Assembly (NCBI GenBank): GCA_009930305.1
Contig: RZYM01000011.1
Location: 1 to 64,000, forward strand
Origin: Bacteroidia bacterium
GTDB taxonomy: Bacteria > Bacteroidota > Bacteroidia > Bacteroidales > Paludibacteraceae
Direction of reading: 5' to 3'
DNA: 64,000 nt
Part shown: positions 49,029 to 59,283 of the stretch, in pieces
Position numbering within the stretch: position 1 is the first letter of the stretch
Layout: the number at the start of each line of letters is the position of its first letter
Notes under the pieces: generated by a model
Databases searched by the model: none
Told to the model about the DNA's origin: nothing
What the model saw: only the letters and a program-made list of their open reading frames with translations
Made by a program: the position numbers and the translations under genes

Positions 49029-49779
49029 ATTACAGAAATTTGCAGACATAGAAACATTTTCACATGTGTTTCAATATCCCTTTGGTAAACTGCAATCCGG
49101 AGCTGTTTTCCCATACAAAGGAACATGGAATAGCTTTTTCGGAAACGACAATCCAATTGTTTTGGAATTAGGTTGTGGTAAAGGAGAATATACCGTAGGA
49201 TTAGCACGGAAATACCCAAATAAAAATTTCATAGGTATCGACATAAAAGGAGCTCGTATATGGACAGGAGCAAAAGAATCAAACGAAACAGGCATGAAAA
49301 ACGTCGCATTTCTGCGTACAGACATAGAATTGCTCAATTATTTTTTCGGATCAAATGAAGTTTCTGAGATATGGATTACCTTTCCTGATCCACAAATGAA
49401 AAAAGTGAGAAAGAGATTAACCTCAACACGTTTCATGGAAGAATACGGACGTATAATGCGTGAAAACGGATTGTTACATCTCAAAACCGATAGTCCTTTT
49501 TTGTATCAGTATACGCTACTTATGGCACAAAACAACAATTTGGATATTGAACAAAACACAGACGATTTGTACCATACACCAAACATTGATGAAAATTTAT
49601 TATCAATTCAAACATACTACGAACAGCAATGGTTAGAACGTGGCATGAATATCAAATATATAAAACTCAAATTATCATCGCCTGCAGAATGGCTTGAACC
49701 TGACGATATAATTGAAGAAGATGATTACCGCAGTTTTAATAGAAGCAGGCGCAGTGCTAATAATCAAAGAACAGAATAG
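49015..49779 (+). CDS. trmB: tRNA (guanosine(46)-N7)-methyltransferase
   Basis: A 254-residue SAM-dependent enzyme adding m7G46 to tRNA. The start [15 protein letters not shown] (49015) matches Bacteroidales homologues; the ORF-track start (48994) lies inside gldH. Motif I is [33 protein letters not shown] and [18 protein letters not shown] are diagnostic of TrmB. The C-terminus is low-complexity and basic ([13 protein letters not shown]). Confidence 0.94.
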   Translation: MGKNKLQKFADIETFSHVFQYPFGKLQSGAVFPYKGTWNSFFGNDNPIVLELGCGKGEYTVGLARKYPNKNFIGIDIKGARIWTGAKESNETGMKNVAFLRTDIELLNYFFGSNEVSEIWITFPDPQMKKVRKRLTSTRFMEEYGRIMRENGLLHLKTDSPFLYQYTLLMAQNNNLDIEQNTDDLYHTPNIDENLLSIQTYYEQQWLERGMNIKYIKLKLSSPAEWLEPDDIIEEDDYRSFNRSRRSANNQRTE

Positions 49780-49811
49780 ACTAATTAATATTTACGATTA
49801 AAACCAAACAA

Positions 49812-50867
49812 ATGACATTGTATCCAAAACTAATACTTGATGCTCTTCAACATGTACGCTATCCGGGAACAGGTGAAGATATTGTTACTACCGGAATGGT
49901 AGCAGATAACATTCGCATTGAAGGCAATTCTGTATGGTTCTCACTAATGATAAAGCCTAACGATCCACTACAAAAATCACTCGTAAAAGCCTCAGAGCAA
50001 GCAATAATAACATACATTGGCGATTTTGTAGATATAAAAGGACATGTATCTGTAATGCAAGTTGAAAAAGAAATAAAAACAGCAGAAGTTCCTTTGTCAG
50101 GAGTAAAATGTAAAATCGCAGTATCTTCAGGAAAGGGAGGAGTCGGCAAATCAACTGTATCTGCAAATCTTGCAATAGCATTGCAAAAACAAGGATATAA
50201 AGTAGGACTTCTTGATGCAGATATTTATGGTCCTTCTATACCAAAAATGTTTGGCATAGAAAATGAACGACCGGTTGCAAATGAATCAGGCATGATAGTG
50301 CCTATCGAAAAATATGGCATTAAAATATTATCAATAGGATTTTTCGTAAACAAAGAGAGTGCAGTAGTATGGCGTGGAGCAATGGCAAGCAATGCAATCA
50401 AACAATTACTTACTGAAGCGACATGGGGAGATCTTGACTTTTTTATTATAGACCTTCCTCCTGGCACAAGCGATATACATCTTACTATAGTTCAAACGAT
50501 TAAACTTGATGGTGCTATTGTTGTAAGTACACCACAGGAAGTTGCTTTAGCGGATGCCATAAAGGGCATTGATATGTTTCAGAACGACAAAGTGGCAGTT
50601 CCTATTTTGGGACTTATTGAAAATATGGCATGGTTTACACCAGCCGAACTTCCAGAAAATGAATACTATATATTCGGTAAAGATGGTGTAAAGAAATTAG
50701 CTGAAGAACGCGGAATTGAGTTATTAGGACAAATACCAATTGTACAAAGTATATGTGAATCTGGCGATAGCGGCAAACCAATATGCTTAAACAACGATGG
50801 TATTGTATCCTCAGCATTTGACAATGTGGCAAAAAATAGTATCTTTGCACAAATATTACAAAAATAA
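49812..50867 (+). CDS. mrp: Mrp/NBP35 family Fe-S carrier ATPase
   Basis: A 351-residue protein that carries or inserts Fe-S clusters. An N-terminal MIP18/DUF59 domain (about 1-90) precedes the deviant Walker A loop SSGKGGVGKSTVSANLA and LLDADIYGPSIPKMFG. The segment after ENMAWFTP reads AELPENEYYIFGKDG, without the CXXC that binds the cluster in E. coli-type and eukaryotic homologues. Its stop overlaps the rsfS start (TAATG). Confidence 0.92.
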   Translation: MTLYPKLILDALQHVRYPGTGEDIVTTGMVADNIRIEGNSVWFSLMIKPNDPLQKSLVKASEQAIITYIGDFVDIKGHVSVMQVEKEIKTAEVPLSGVKCKIAVSSGKGGVGKSTVSANLAIALQKQGYKVGLLDADIYGPSIPKMFGIENERPVANESGMIVPIEKYGIKILSIGFFVNKESAVVWRGAMASNAIKQLLTEATWGDLDFFIIDLPPGTSDIHLTIVQTIKLDGAIVVSTPQEVALADAIKGIDMFQNDKVAVPILGLIENMAWFTPAELPENEYYIFGKDGVKKLAEERGIELLGQIPIVQSICESGDSGKPICLNNDGIVSSAFDNVAKNSIFAQILQK

Positions 50868-51220
50868 TGACAACAAAAAATCTAGTAAATATTATTGTTG
50901 GCGGCATACAAGAGCAAAAAGGATTACGTATTGTAACTGCTGACTTAACAAAAATACCAAATACCATTTGCAAATATTTAATTATATGCGAAGGTAATTC
51001 GAACACGCACGTAAACTCTATTGCACTAAAAACTAAAGATTACGTTCGCGAACACGCCAAAGAAAAACCAATGGCAATAGAGGGATTTGAAAATTGCGAA
51101 TGGATAATTGCCGATTACGGAGACGTAATGTTGCATATCATGCAACGTGGGCCCCGTGCATTCTACGACTTAGAGCACTTGTGGGCAGATGCAAAATTAA
51201 CAGAAATCGCTGATCTATAA
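50867..51220 (+). CDS. rsfS: Ribosome silencing factor
   Basis: A 117-residue RsfS/YbeB/iojap protein that binds L14 and prevents subunit joining in starvation. VTADLTKIPNTICKYLIICEGNSNTHVNSIALKTKDYVRE and GFENCEWIIADYGDVMLHIMQRGPRAFYDLEHLWADAK are family-typical. One-base overlap with mrp and one-base gap to ftsH. Confidence 0.95.
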   Translation: MTTKNLVNIIVGGIQEQKGLRIVTADLTKIPNTICKYLIICEGNSNTHVNSIALKTKDYVREHAKEKPMAIEGFENCEWIIADYGDVMLHIMQRGPRAFYDLEHLWADAKLTEIADL

Positions 51221-51221
51221 T

Positions 51222-53195
51222 ATGGAAAACAAACAACAGCCTCAAAAAAACCCAAACAACCAATCACCAAAGTTTCGCTTTAACATGTATTGGCTGTACG
51301 GAGCTATTGCAGTCTTTTTAATTGCAATAACTCTCATAAATGAGGAATCTCCTAAAAAGGATGTTCCATATTCTAATTTTCAAGAATATGTTGAAAAAGG
51401 ATATGTTGAAAAAATAGTAGTTATTACGAATAAAAATGAGGCCGATGTTAGTTTAAAAGACGATCCAGAGGCAATTAAAATTGTACTTGGTGAGGGAGGA
51501 GAAAAACTATATCCAAAGAAGCCCCAATTAACAGTTCGTATACCATCTCCTGAAAAACTAGACGATTTTATTTCGGCTAATTCTACAAAAACTGGAGAAA
51601 AAATTGATGTTAGATATGAGGAAAGAAAAGACTATTGGGACTCCCTAATATGGTCGTTTGGCCCAATTCTACTTATCTTTTTTATATGGGTTATTGCAAT
51701 GCGCCGCATGGGCGGTGGAGGTGCAGGTGGCGGTATATTTAATGTGGGTAAATCAAAAGCTCAATTATTTGACAAAGGCACAGCTGCAATAAAAGTAACA
51801 TTCAAAGATATTGCCGGTTTGGCGGAAGCTAAACAAGAGGTTCAGGAAATAGTTGATTTTCTAAAAAACCCAGCTAAATACACCTCATTGGGAGGAAAAA
51901 TTCCCAAGGGTGCCCTACTTGTTGGTCCTCCTGGAACAGGCAAAACATTATTAGCCAAAGCCGTAGCCGGAGAAGCAAACGTTCCTTTCTTCTCTATGTC
52001 TGGATCAGATTTCGTTGAAATGTTCGTAGGCGTTGGTGCATCACGCGTAAGAGATTTATTTCGCCAAGCTAAAGAGAAAGCTCCATGTATTATATTCATA
52101 GATGAAATTGATGCCGTTGGTCGCGCAAGAGGTAAAAACCCATCCTTCAACTCTAATGATGAGAGAGAAAATACACTGAATCAGTTGCTCACAGAAATGG
52201 ACGGATTCGGTTCTAATAGTGGAGTTATAATACTTGCAGCAACTAACAGAGCAGATGTACTGGATAAAGCCCTACTCCGTGCCGGACGCTTTGACAGACA
52301 AATAAGCGTAGACCTACCCGATATTCACGAACGCAATGAAATATTCCAAGTTCATTTACGTCCATTAAAATTATCAAAGAACCTTAACGTAGACTTTCTT
52401 GCAAAACAAACTCCCGGCTTTTCAGGAGCTGATATTGCTAATGTCTGCAACGAAGCTGCCTTAATTGCTGCCAGACACAATAAAACAGAAGTTGAAAAAC
52501 AAGATTTTTTAGATGCTGTTGACAGAATTATTGGAGGACTTGAGAAAAAAAACAAGATTACAACTGCATCAGAGAAAGCATCTATTGCCACACACGAAGC
52601 TGGACATGCATCCGTTAGTTGGTTGCTTGAATTCGCTAATCCTTTAGTTAAAGTTACCATTGTACCACGTGGTAAAGCATTAGGAGCAGCATGGTATTTA
52701 CCAGAAGAAAGACAATTGACTACTAAAGACCAAATGCTTGATGAAATGTGCGCACTTTTGGGAGGTAGAGCTGCAGAGCAAGTTGTATTTGATAAACTAT
52801 CAACAGGAGCCCTAAATGACTTGGAACGAGCTACAAAAATGGCATACTCAATGGTGGTTTACTATGGTATGAGCGACAAGTTATCGAATATAAGTTATTT
52901 TGACTCGACACAATCAGACTACTCATTCACAAAGCCATACAGCGAAAAAACGTCTGAAATTATTGATAACGAAATTAAGGATATCGTCAACACACAATAT
53001 CAAAGAGCTTTAACTATAATCACAGAAAATCGCAGTAAGCACAAAGCATTAGCAGATTTATTAGTTGAAAAAGAAGTTATTTTTGCTGAAGACGTTGAAC
53101 ATATTTTTGGGAAACGCCCTTGGGCTAGCCGCATGGAAGAAATTATTAAGGAAAGCGCAAAGAATGATAATAGTAAGCCTATAATAGAAGATTAA
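51222..53195 (+). CDS. ftsH: ATP-dependent zinc metalloprotease FtsH
   Basis: A 657-residue membrane-anchored AAA protease that degrades misfolded membrane and regulatory proteins. Two transmembrane helices (about 22-40 and 138-156) flank a periplasmic domain. The AAA part has Walker [10 protein letters not shown] (about 233), Walker [12 protein letters not shown], the pore motif FVEMFVG and the SRH. The Zn site is [10 protein letters not shown] (about 457), with the third ligand in [12 protein letters not shown]. The N-terminus is rich in Gln/Asn/Pro. It is followed by cdsA with a GGAGG-like site. Confidence 0.97.
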   Translation: MENKQQPQKNPNNQSPKFRFNMYWLYGAIAVFLIAITLINEESPKKDVPYSNFQEYVEKGYVEKIVVITNKNEADVSLKDDPEAIKIVLGEGGEKLYPKKPQLTVRIPSPEKLDDFISANSTKTGEKIDVRYEERKDYWDSLIWSFGPILLIFFIWVIAMRRMGGGGAGGGIFNVGKSKAQLFDKGTAAIKVTFKDIAGLAEAKQEVQEIVDFLKNPAKYTSLGGKIPKGALLVGPPGTGKTLLAKAVAGEANVPFFSMSGSDFVEMFVGVGASRVRDLFRQAKEKAPCIIFIDEIDAVGRARGKNPSFNSNDERENTLNQLLTEMDGFGSNSGVIILAATNRADVLDKALLRAGRFDRQISVDLPDIHERNEIFQVHLRPLKLSKNLNVDFLAKQTPGFSGADIANVCNEAALIAARHNKTEVEKQDFLDAVDRIIGGLEKKNKITTASEKASIATHEAGHASVSWLLEFANPLVKVTIVPRGKALGAAWYLPEERQLTTKDQMLDEMCALLGGRAAEQVVFDKLSTGALNDLERATKMAYSMVVYYGMSDKLSNISYFDSTQSDYSFTKPYSEKTSEIIDNEIKDIVNTQYQRALTIITENRSKHKALADLLVEKEVIFAEDVEHIFGKRPWASRMEEIIKESAKNDNSKPIIED

Positions 53196-53220
53196 CCTCA
53201 AAATACGGAGGACACAAGCA

Positions 53221-54033
53221 ATGAATAATTTTTGGCAACGCACATTAACCGGGATTGCATTTGTGGCAGTCATACTGACAAGCATTTATTTTCAACAGAG
53301 ATATTTCATTTTCTCTGCGATATTTGGCATAGTAAACATATTAGCATTGTATGAATTTTACAAAATAACAAATATTAGCGACAGAGTAAATGTGCCTACC
53401 ATATATTTAATTATCTGCGGTACAATTTTATACTTCGGGTGCTTTTGGTTTTCAAAATTTGGTGGAGAAATTGTTATAGTGTGCTACGCAATGTGTATGG
53501 TAGCCCTACTTATTGCAGAATTATACAGAAAGAAAGCAGCTCCTACTCACAATATTGCATTTTCGCTTATGGGACAAGCAATTGTAGCTGTTCCATTCGG
53601 CTTACTAAACTTTATTGCCGTTCAACAAAACGTATATTGGTTGTATGCCTTATTTATTCTAATCTGGACATTCGACACAGGAGCTTATGTATTTGGTGTA
53701 AGTTTTGGAAAACATAAGATATTTCCGCGAATCTCACCTAAAAAATCATGGGAAGGCGAAATAGGAGGAGCGATCCTAACTATTATCGGATCATTGTTAT
53801 TTGCATACTTCATACCAGAAGTTGCTATTTGGAAATGGATTGTTTTTGGCTTTTTAATTATTATTTTTGGGACATACGGAGATTTGTCAGAATCTATGCT
53901 TAAACGCACAGCATCACTTAAAGACTCCGGCAGTATTTTACCTGGGCATGGTGGAATGTTAGATCGTTTTGATAGTTTAATGCTGATAATTCCGGTTATT
54001 TACATTTACCTTCAATTTTTAGAAGAAATATGA
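53221..54033 (+). CDS. cdsA: Phosphatidate cytidylyltransferase
   Basis: A 270-residue inner-membrane enzyme with about 8 helices, making CDP-diacylglycerol from phosphatidic acid and CTP. The C-terminal signature KRTASLKDSGSILPGHGGMLDRFDSLM is complete, as is the FDTGAYVFGVSFGKHKIFPRISPKKSWEGEIGG region. It overlaps psd by 4 bases; together the two serve phosphatidylethanolamine synthesis (with a phosphatidylserine synthase encoded elsewhere). Confidence 0.95.
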   Translation: MNNFWQRTLTGIAFVAVILTSIYFQQRYFIFSAIFGIVNILALYEFYKITNISDRVNVPTIYLIICGTILYFGCFWFSKFGGEIVIVCYAMCMVALLIAELYRKKAAPTHNIAFSLMGQAIVAVPFGLLNFIAVQQNVYWLYALFILIWTFDTGAYVFGVSFGKHKIFPRISPKKSWEGEIGGAILTIIGSLLFAYFIPEVAIWKWIVFGFLIIIFGTYGDLSESMLKRTASLKDSGSILPGHGGMLDRFDSLMLIIPVIYIYLQFLEEI

Positions 54034-54704
54034 TACGCATTCATAAAGAAGGGAAAAATATGTTGCTTGTACTACTATTTACGCTTATCATCGTAAATGG
54101 TTTGTTATTTTACATATTTTTAACACCCACTGTTCCAATAATAGTGGCTGTCCTTTCGGTTGGCTTATTTATATTTTTCACATACTTTTTCCGTATAGCC
54201 AACAGAATCTTAGTAGCAGATGATACTTATGTAGTTGCACCTGCCGATGGAAAAATTGTTGTTATAGAACCTGTTATGGAAAATGACTTACTAAAAGAGA
54301 AACGAATTCAAGTATCTATTTTTATGTCTATTTTTGATGTTCACGCAAACTGGTACCCTATAACAGGAACTGTTAAACACGTATCACACCAGAATGGCCG
54401 AAAATTAGCAGCTTACCTCCCAAAATCAAGTTCAGAAAATGAGCGTTCATCAATTATAATTGAATCAACAAATAAACAAACAATATTAGTTAGACAAATT
54501 GCAGGCGCATTAGCACGTCGTATTGTAACATACGCCAAAGTTGGTGACAAATGCACACTCAACAGTCAACTTGGATTTATTAAATTCGGTTCAAGAGTAG
54601 ATATGTTTTTGCCTATGGATGCAGAAATTCTTGTTGATTTGCATGAAGAAACTGTTGGCAATGAAACATTGATCGCAAAATTGAAGCATACAAATGCAGA
54701 ATAA
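54030..54704 (+). CDS. psd: Phosphatidylserine decarboxylase, small (PSD-A) form
   Basis: A 224-residue proenzyme with two N-terminal membrane helices. It is cut at the Gly-Ser of LGFIKFGSRVDMFLP to give the pyruvoyl cofactor at the new alpha-chain end. VSIFMSIFDVHANWYPITGTV is the conserved catalytic region. Short-type PSD is usual in Bacteroidota. It is the second gene of a phospholipid pair with cdsA. Confidence 0.95.
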   Translation: MIRIHKEGKNMLLVLLFTLIIVNGLLFYIFLTPTVPIIVAVLSVGLFIFFTYFFRIANRILVADDTYVVAPADGKIVVIEPVMENDLLKEKRIQVSIFMSIFDVHANWYPITGTVKHVSHQNGRKLAAYLPKSSSENERSSIIIESTNKQTILVRQIAGALARRIVTYAKVGDKCTLNSQLGFIKFGSRVDMFLPMDAEILVDLHEETVGNETLIAKLKHTNAE

Positions 54705-54765
54705 CGTATAAACCTCTAAGGGTTTATAATACACATCTTAATTTTTTAATTTTTATTACTACCCA

Positions 54766-56304
54766 ATGTTGGTAAAATCATTCGGGGCAGCGGTGCAAGG
54801 CATCGATGCCACAATTATTACTGTTGAAGTAAACGTTTCTTCAGGTATTAAATTCTTTTTGGTTGGCTTGCCTGATAATGCAATCAAGGAAAGTCACGAA
54901 CGTATCATGTCTGCCTTTGGACATAAAGGATACAAGTTTCCGAGACAACAAGTAATTATAAACATGTCACCTGCAGATATACGCAAAGCTGGTTCTTCAT
55001 ACGATTTGCCAATTGCAATGGGAATTCTGGCAGCTTCTGGAGAGTTGTCGGAGAAATTACTCAGCGAATACGTTATAATGGGTGAACTATCACTAGATGG
55101 AAAAGTTTTGCCTATAAAGGGAGCCTTGCCAATTGCAGTGAAAGCTCGAGAAGCCGGATTCAAAGGGCTAATTTTACCAAAAGGAAACGCACGCGAAGCT
55201 GCAGTCGTGAACAAACTGGATATTTTGGGCGTAGACGACATTAGTGAAGTAGTCGATTTTTTAAACGAAAAGGCAAAAATAGAAACTACAACAGTAAATA
55301 CTAAGGAGGATTTTTTTAATCATGTAAATAAGGATGAGCCTGACTTTGCTGATGTAAAAGGTCAAGAATCAGTTAAACGCGCAATGGAGGTGGCTGCAGC
55401 AGGTGGACATAATATCATTCTAATTGGACCTCCCGGAGCAGGAAAATCAATGATGGCTAAAAGGATACCATCAATTCTTCCACCATTATCACTAAGCGAA
55501 GCATTAGAAACCACAAAAATACACTCGGTTGCCGGGAAATTAGATAAAACTACTTCTCTACTCCATCATAGACCTTTTAGAAGTCCGCATCACACAATAT
55601 CAGACACAGCTCTAGTAGGTGGTGGCACTTATCCTCAACCGGGTGAAATATCCTTGTCTCACAATGGGGTATTATTTCTAGACGAATTACCTGAATTCAA
55701 AAGATCTGTACTGGAGGTTATGCGACAGCCCTTAGAAGACAGAAAAATTACAATTTCGCGCACAAGTTGCAGTATCGAATATCCTGCAAGTTTTATGCTT
55801 GTTGCATCTATGAATCCTTGTCCCTGCGGTTATTATAATCATCCTGAACGTCCTTGTGTTTGTGCACCCGGAGCTGTTCAAAAGTATTTGAGTAAAATTT
55901 CAGGACCACTATTAGATCGTATAGATCTTCAAATTGAGATTACTCCTATAACATTTGGACAATTGACAAATAAAAATCAAGCAGAATCAAGTGACACTAT
56001 CCGTCAAAGGGTAATAAATGCTCGCAATATACAAGAAAAACGATATAAAAATTATAATGAAGTGCACTGCAACGCACAAATGACTGTTAAGTTATTGCAC
56101 AAATATGTTCAACCAGACGAAGCCGGCCTCAAGATGTTACAATATGCAATGTCCAAACTTCATTTATCAGCAAGGGCATACGACAGAATTCTTAAAGTTG
56201 CTCGCACTATAGCCGACTTAAATAATTCAGAAAGAGTTACCGCAGAACATTTATCCGAAGCTATAGGATATAGAAACTTAGACCGTGAAGGTTGGGGAGG
56301 TTGA
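54766..56304 (+). CDS. YifB/ComM-type Mg-chelatase-like AAA ATPase
   Basis: A 512-residue ATPase. The N-terminal ChlI-type Lon-protease-like fold (AVQGIDATIITVEVNVSSGIKFFLVGLPDNAIKESHERIMSA) precedes the AAA+ module: Walker A IGPPGAGKS, FRSPHHTISDTALVGGG, Walker B VLFLDELPEF, and the Cys-rich insert NPCPCGYYNHPERPCVCAPG. ComM, the characterised member, drives branch migration during natural transformation; in non-competent species the role is unclear. It ends with no gap against the convergent PNP gene. Confidence 0.93.
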   Translation: MLVKSFGAAVQGIDATIITVEVNVSSGIKFFLVGLPDNAIKESHERIMSAFGHKGYKFPRQQVIINMSPADIRKAGSSYDLPIAMGILAASGELSEKLLSEYVIMGELSLDGKVLPIKGALPIAVKAREAGFKGLILPKGNAREAAVVNKLDILGVDDISEVVDFLNEKAKIETTTVNTKEDFFNHVNKDEPDFADVKGQESVKRAMEVAAAGGHNIILIGPPGAGKSMMAKRIPSILPPLSLSEALETTKIHSVAGKLDKTTSLLHHRPFRSPHHTISDTALVGGGTYPQPGEISLSHNGVLFLDELPEFKRSVLEVMRQPLEDRKITISRTSCSIEYPASFMLVASMNPCPCGYYNHPERPCVCAPGAVQKYLSKISGPLLDRIDLQIEITPITFGQLTNKNQAESSDTIRQRVINARNIQEKRYKNYNEVHCNAQMTVKLLHKYVQPDEAGLKMLQYAMSKLHLSARAYDRILKVARTIADLNNSERVTAEHLSEAIGYRNLDREGWGG

Positions 56305-57117
56305 TTACAATTCGGCAATCAAGCCTTTCATAATTGCAGTCATTTTAGGTTGAACAATATCGGCAATGCGTTGCACTTCTTCGTGCGATACCTTGTCGAC
56401 AATACCTTCTATACCTAAATCTGTTATTATAGAAATGGCAAATACACGCATACCAGAGTGAACTGCAACTATCACTTCAGGTACTGTTGACATTCCAACT
56501 GCATCACCACCTATACGCCTAAAATATCTGTATTCAGCAGGAGTTTCGAATGTAGGGCCGGATGTACCAACATAAATTCCTTCCTTTACCTGAATGTCAA
56601 GTTGTTGTGCTATTTTCTTAGCTTTTGCTCGCAATTCCTTATCGTATGCAGCACTCATATCAGGGAAACGAACTCCTAATTTATTAAAATTTTTGCCTCG
56701 CAATGGATTTTCCGGAAACAAATTAATATGATCTGATATAATCATCAAATCACCTATTTTGAAATCAGGATTCATACCTCCTGCAGCATTCGAAACCAAT
56801 AGTATCTCTACACCTAAAGACTTCATTACCCTTACAGGAAATGTAACCTCTTTCATATCGTACCCTTCGTAATAATGGAAACGACCTTGCATTGCCAGCA
56901 CACGCACTGCTCCTAAACTTCCTATAATTAATTTACCACTGTGCCCCTCGACTGTAGATAATGGGAAGTTAGGAATATCGGCGTAATTTATTTCTTGGCG
57001 GTTAGTAATTTGTGTAGCAAGATTACCCAAACCTGTACCCAATATTATACCGACTTTTGGTATGTTGTTTATTTTAGTTTTTAGGTATGACGATGTTTCG
57101 TTTATTTTTTTCAACAT
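56305..57117 (-). CDS. Purine nucleoside phosphorylase (PNP-I, trimeric type)
   Basis: A 270-residue enzyme that splits inosine and guanosine with phosphate in purine salvage. Motifs: GIILGTGLGNLATQI, VEGHSGKLIIG, GRFHYYEGYDMKEVTFPVRVM, LLVSNAAGGMNP, GTSGPTFETPAEYRYFRRIGGDAVGMSTVPEVIVA. The start at the second Met (MLKKINETSSYLK, 57117) fits homologues. It overlaps the end of lpxK by 44 bases, so translation is likely coupled. Confidence 0.94.
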   Translation of the reverse strand: MLKKINETSSYLKTKINNIPKVGIILGTGLGNLATQITNRQEINYADIPNFPLSTVEGHSGKLIIGSLGAVRVLAMQGRFHYYEGYDMKEVTFPVRVMKSLGVEILLVSNAAGGMNPDFKIGDLMIISDHINLFPENPLRGKNFNKLGVRFPDMSAAYDKELRAKAKKIAQQLDIQVKEGIYVGTSGPTFETPAEYRYFRRIGGDAVGMSTVPEVIVAVHSGMRVFAISIITDLGIEGIVDKVSHEEVQRIADIVQPKMTAIMKGLIAEL

Positions 57118-58165
57118 AATCAATAAATTTATTATTAAAATTATCTTGTTTGCCTTGCAAAATTTTTACCTGTAATGGTATGGCATATATATACGATTTT
57201 AGGTCATTTGGAATGTATTTGCATCCTACTAATTTAGCAGCATCCTTTTCTGTAACAAATATATATTTAGTGCCTGTCATTAAACGGAATCTGTCAGAAA
57301 TATCGCACCAATCCTTCTCACTTAACAAATAATGATCTGAATAAGATAAAGATTGTACATTTTGATATTGTTCCTCCAAATAATCTTTCAATGGTTTTGG
57401 TTGGGCTATTGCCGTTACCAATAAAATTGAATCAACATGAGTTAATTCATTATTCATGTCTTTAAATACAGGTACCGGTTTTTGATATGTATATGCCGAA
57501 AAAAACAAAGACTGATATGGTTTGGGATATAATTTTTTTCGTAGTATTCTTGTTTCAAGCGGACCAATATCTATAGGACATTTTGTTATTACTATAATAT
57601 CCGCGCGATCTTTACCGCTGGACGGTTCCCGTAAATCTCCGTATGGCAGCAACTTATCTTCAGTTATCATTCTATTATAATCTATAAGTAATACAGATAA
57701 ACCAGCCGTAACATATCTATGTTGAAAGGCATCATCCATAACTACTACATCTATGTTTGAATAAATGGACTCGATTTCTTTTAATGCCTCTCTCCTATTT
57801 TTATCAACGACAACTTTAACTTGTGAAAATTTTGAATATACTTGGTATGCTTCATCTCCCAAAACTGATGCATTTGCATTAATCGTATTTGCAAAAACTA
57901 AACCTTTAGATTTACGTTTATAGCCACGACTCAGCATAGCCGTATTAAATTTATCAGATAAAAGATGCAGTATATATTCAGCATGTGGAGTCTTTCCGGT
58001 TCCTCCCACTGTCAAGTTTCCAACAGAAATGACAGCAGTTTTATACTTATTACTTTTGATTATTTTTGCATCAAACAAATAATTGCGTATAATAACTACC
58101 AAACCATATATCCAACCAATAGGATAACAGACAATTCGTAAGTATTTGAAGAATTGTGATTTCAT
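57074..58165 (-). CDS. lpxK: Tetraacyldisaccharide 4'-kinase
   Basis: A 363-residue membrane-associated kinase that adds the 4' phosphate in lipid A synthesis. An N-terminal hydrophobic helix (IVCYPIGWIYGLVVIIRNYLF) is followed by Walker A VGNLTVGGTGKTPH and VVMDDAFQHRYV, the DxD-like catalytic region. The start agrees with homologues and places the ATG only about 8 bases after the predicted -7 element, so the mRNA may have almost no leader. Confidence 0.94.
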   Translation of the reverse strand: MKSQFFKYLRIVCYPIGWIYGLVVIIRNYLFDAKIIKSNKYKTAVISVGNLTVGGTGKTPHAEYILHLLSDKFNTAMLSRGYKRKSKGLVFANTINANASVLGDEAYQVYSKFSQVKVVVDKNRREALKEIESIYSNIDVVVMDDAFQHRYVTAGLSVLLIDYNRMITEDKLLPYGDLREPSSGKDRADIIVITKCPIDIGPLETRILRKKLYPKPYQSLFFSAYTYQKPVPVFKDMNNELTHVDSILLVTAIAQPKPLKDYLEEQYQNVQSLSYSDHYLLSEKDWCDISDRFRLMTGTKYIFVTEKDAAKLVGCKYIPNDLKSYIYAIPLQVKILQGKQDNFNNKFIDYVEKNKRNIVIPKN

Positions 58166-58172
58166 AGTGGTA

Positions 58173-58180
58173 CAAAGTTA
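58173..58180 (-). promoter_or_regulatory. lpxK promoter (-7 element)
   Basis: Minus strand TAACTTTG, the same octamer as at pepP and rpsU. The -33 region has no TTTG. The start point would fall within a few bases of the lpxK ATG (58163-58165). Confidence 0.5.
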
Positions 58181-58190
58181 GTTTTTTTGA

Positions 58191-58221
58191 TTGGAAGTTC
58201 ATTAAAAAATAAGTACTTTTG
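58191..58221 (+). promoter_or_regulatory. ilvE promoter
   Basis: TTGG at 58191-58194 (TTG as the -33 core), 20 bases after the TTG, then TACTTTTG at 58214-58221. The start near 58226 lies downstream of the ORF-track start at 58187, so ilvE must begin at 58247. Confidence 0.6.
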
Positions 58222-58246
58222 TAGTGAATTAGAAAATTTTACGTTT

Positions 58247-59266
58247 ATGGAATCTATTAATTGGTCGGAACTTTCGTTCGGTTACATCAAAACAGACTGC
58301 AATATTCGCTGTGAATATCACAATGGCGCATGGGGACAATTAGAAACCCATACAGACGAGTATATAAATATGCACATGGCTGCAACTTGCTTGCACTATG
58401 CACAAGAAGCTTTTGAAGGACTGAAAGCTTTCCGTGGTAAAGACGGGAAAATTAGAATATTCCGTATTGATGAAAACGAAAAACGATTAGGATCCTCTTG
58501 CGATGGAATCAAGATGCCACGCTTGCCTAAAGGATATTTCCGTGAAGCAGTATTATCTGTTGTTAAAAAGAATGCACGTTTTGTTCCACCTTACGAAAGT
58601 GGCGCATCACTATACATTAGACCTGTATTGTTCGGTTACACACCACAAATTGGTGTAAATCCCGCTAAGGATTACTTGTTTATTATTTTTGTATCACCGG
58701 TAGGTCCATATTTTAAAGGAGGATTTTCAACTAATCCTTATGTAATTACGCGTAAACATGATCGTTCTGCTCCTCTAGGTACAGGTATCTATAAAGTAGG
58801 TGGCAATTATGCTGCAAGTTTAGCTGCACACGAAGAAGCACACGAAAAAGGATACTCCTCTGAATTTTATTTGGATGCAAAAGAAAAGAAATATATTGAC
58901 GAATGTGGTGCTGCAAATTTCTTTGGAATTAAAAACAATACATATATAACTCCAAAATCAACATCTATACTACCTTCAATAACTAATAAAAGTTTGATGG
59001 TATTAGCTGAAGATTTAGGATTAAAGGTTGAGCGCCGCCCTATTCCGGAAGAGGAACTTGACAGTTTTGAAGAAGCCGGAGCTTGTGGAACAGCAGCTGT
59101 AATCAGTCCTATTGAACGTTTGGATGACATCGACAATAATAAATCATACGTTTTCTCCAAAGAAGGAAAACCAGGTCCTATTTGCACCAAATTGTATAAC
59201 AAATTACGTGCTATACAATATGGAGACGAGGCTGATATACATAATTGGATAACAGTATTAGATTAA
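58247..59266 (+). CDS. ilvE: Branched-chain amino acid aminotransferase
   Basis: A 339-residue PLP enzyme of fold type IV that makes leucine, isoleucine and valine from their 2-oxo acids. MESINWSELSFGYIKTDCNIRCEYHNGAWG is typical; HYAQEAFEGLKAFRGKDGKIRIFR, YIRPVLFGYTP and the PLP lysine in GIYKVGGNYAASLAAHEEAH are present, and ECGAANFFGIK completes the class IV signature. Length and motifs match the type II (eukaryote-like) branch. aroQ follows after 17 bp. Confidence 0.95.
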   Translation: MESINWSELSFGYIKTDCNIRCEYHNGAWGQLETHTDEYINMHMAATCLHYAQEAFEGLKAFRGKDGKIRIFRIDENEKRLGSSCDGIKMPRLPKGYFREAVLSVVKKNARFVPPYESGASLYIRPVLFGYTPQIGVNPAKDYLFIIFVSPVGPYFKGGFSTNPYVITRKHDRSAPLGTGIYKVGGNYAASLAAHEEAHEKGYSSEFYLDAKEKKYIDECGAANFFGIKNNTYITPKSTSILPSITNKSLMVLAEDLGLKVERRPIPEEELDSFEEAGACGTAAVISPIERLDDIDNNKSYVFSKEGKPGPICTKLYNKLRAIQYGDEADIHNWITVLD

Positions 59267-59283
59267 TTTAAAACAATAATAGT

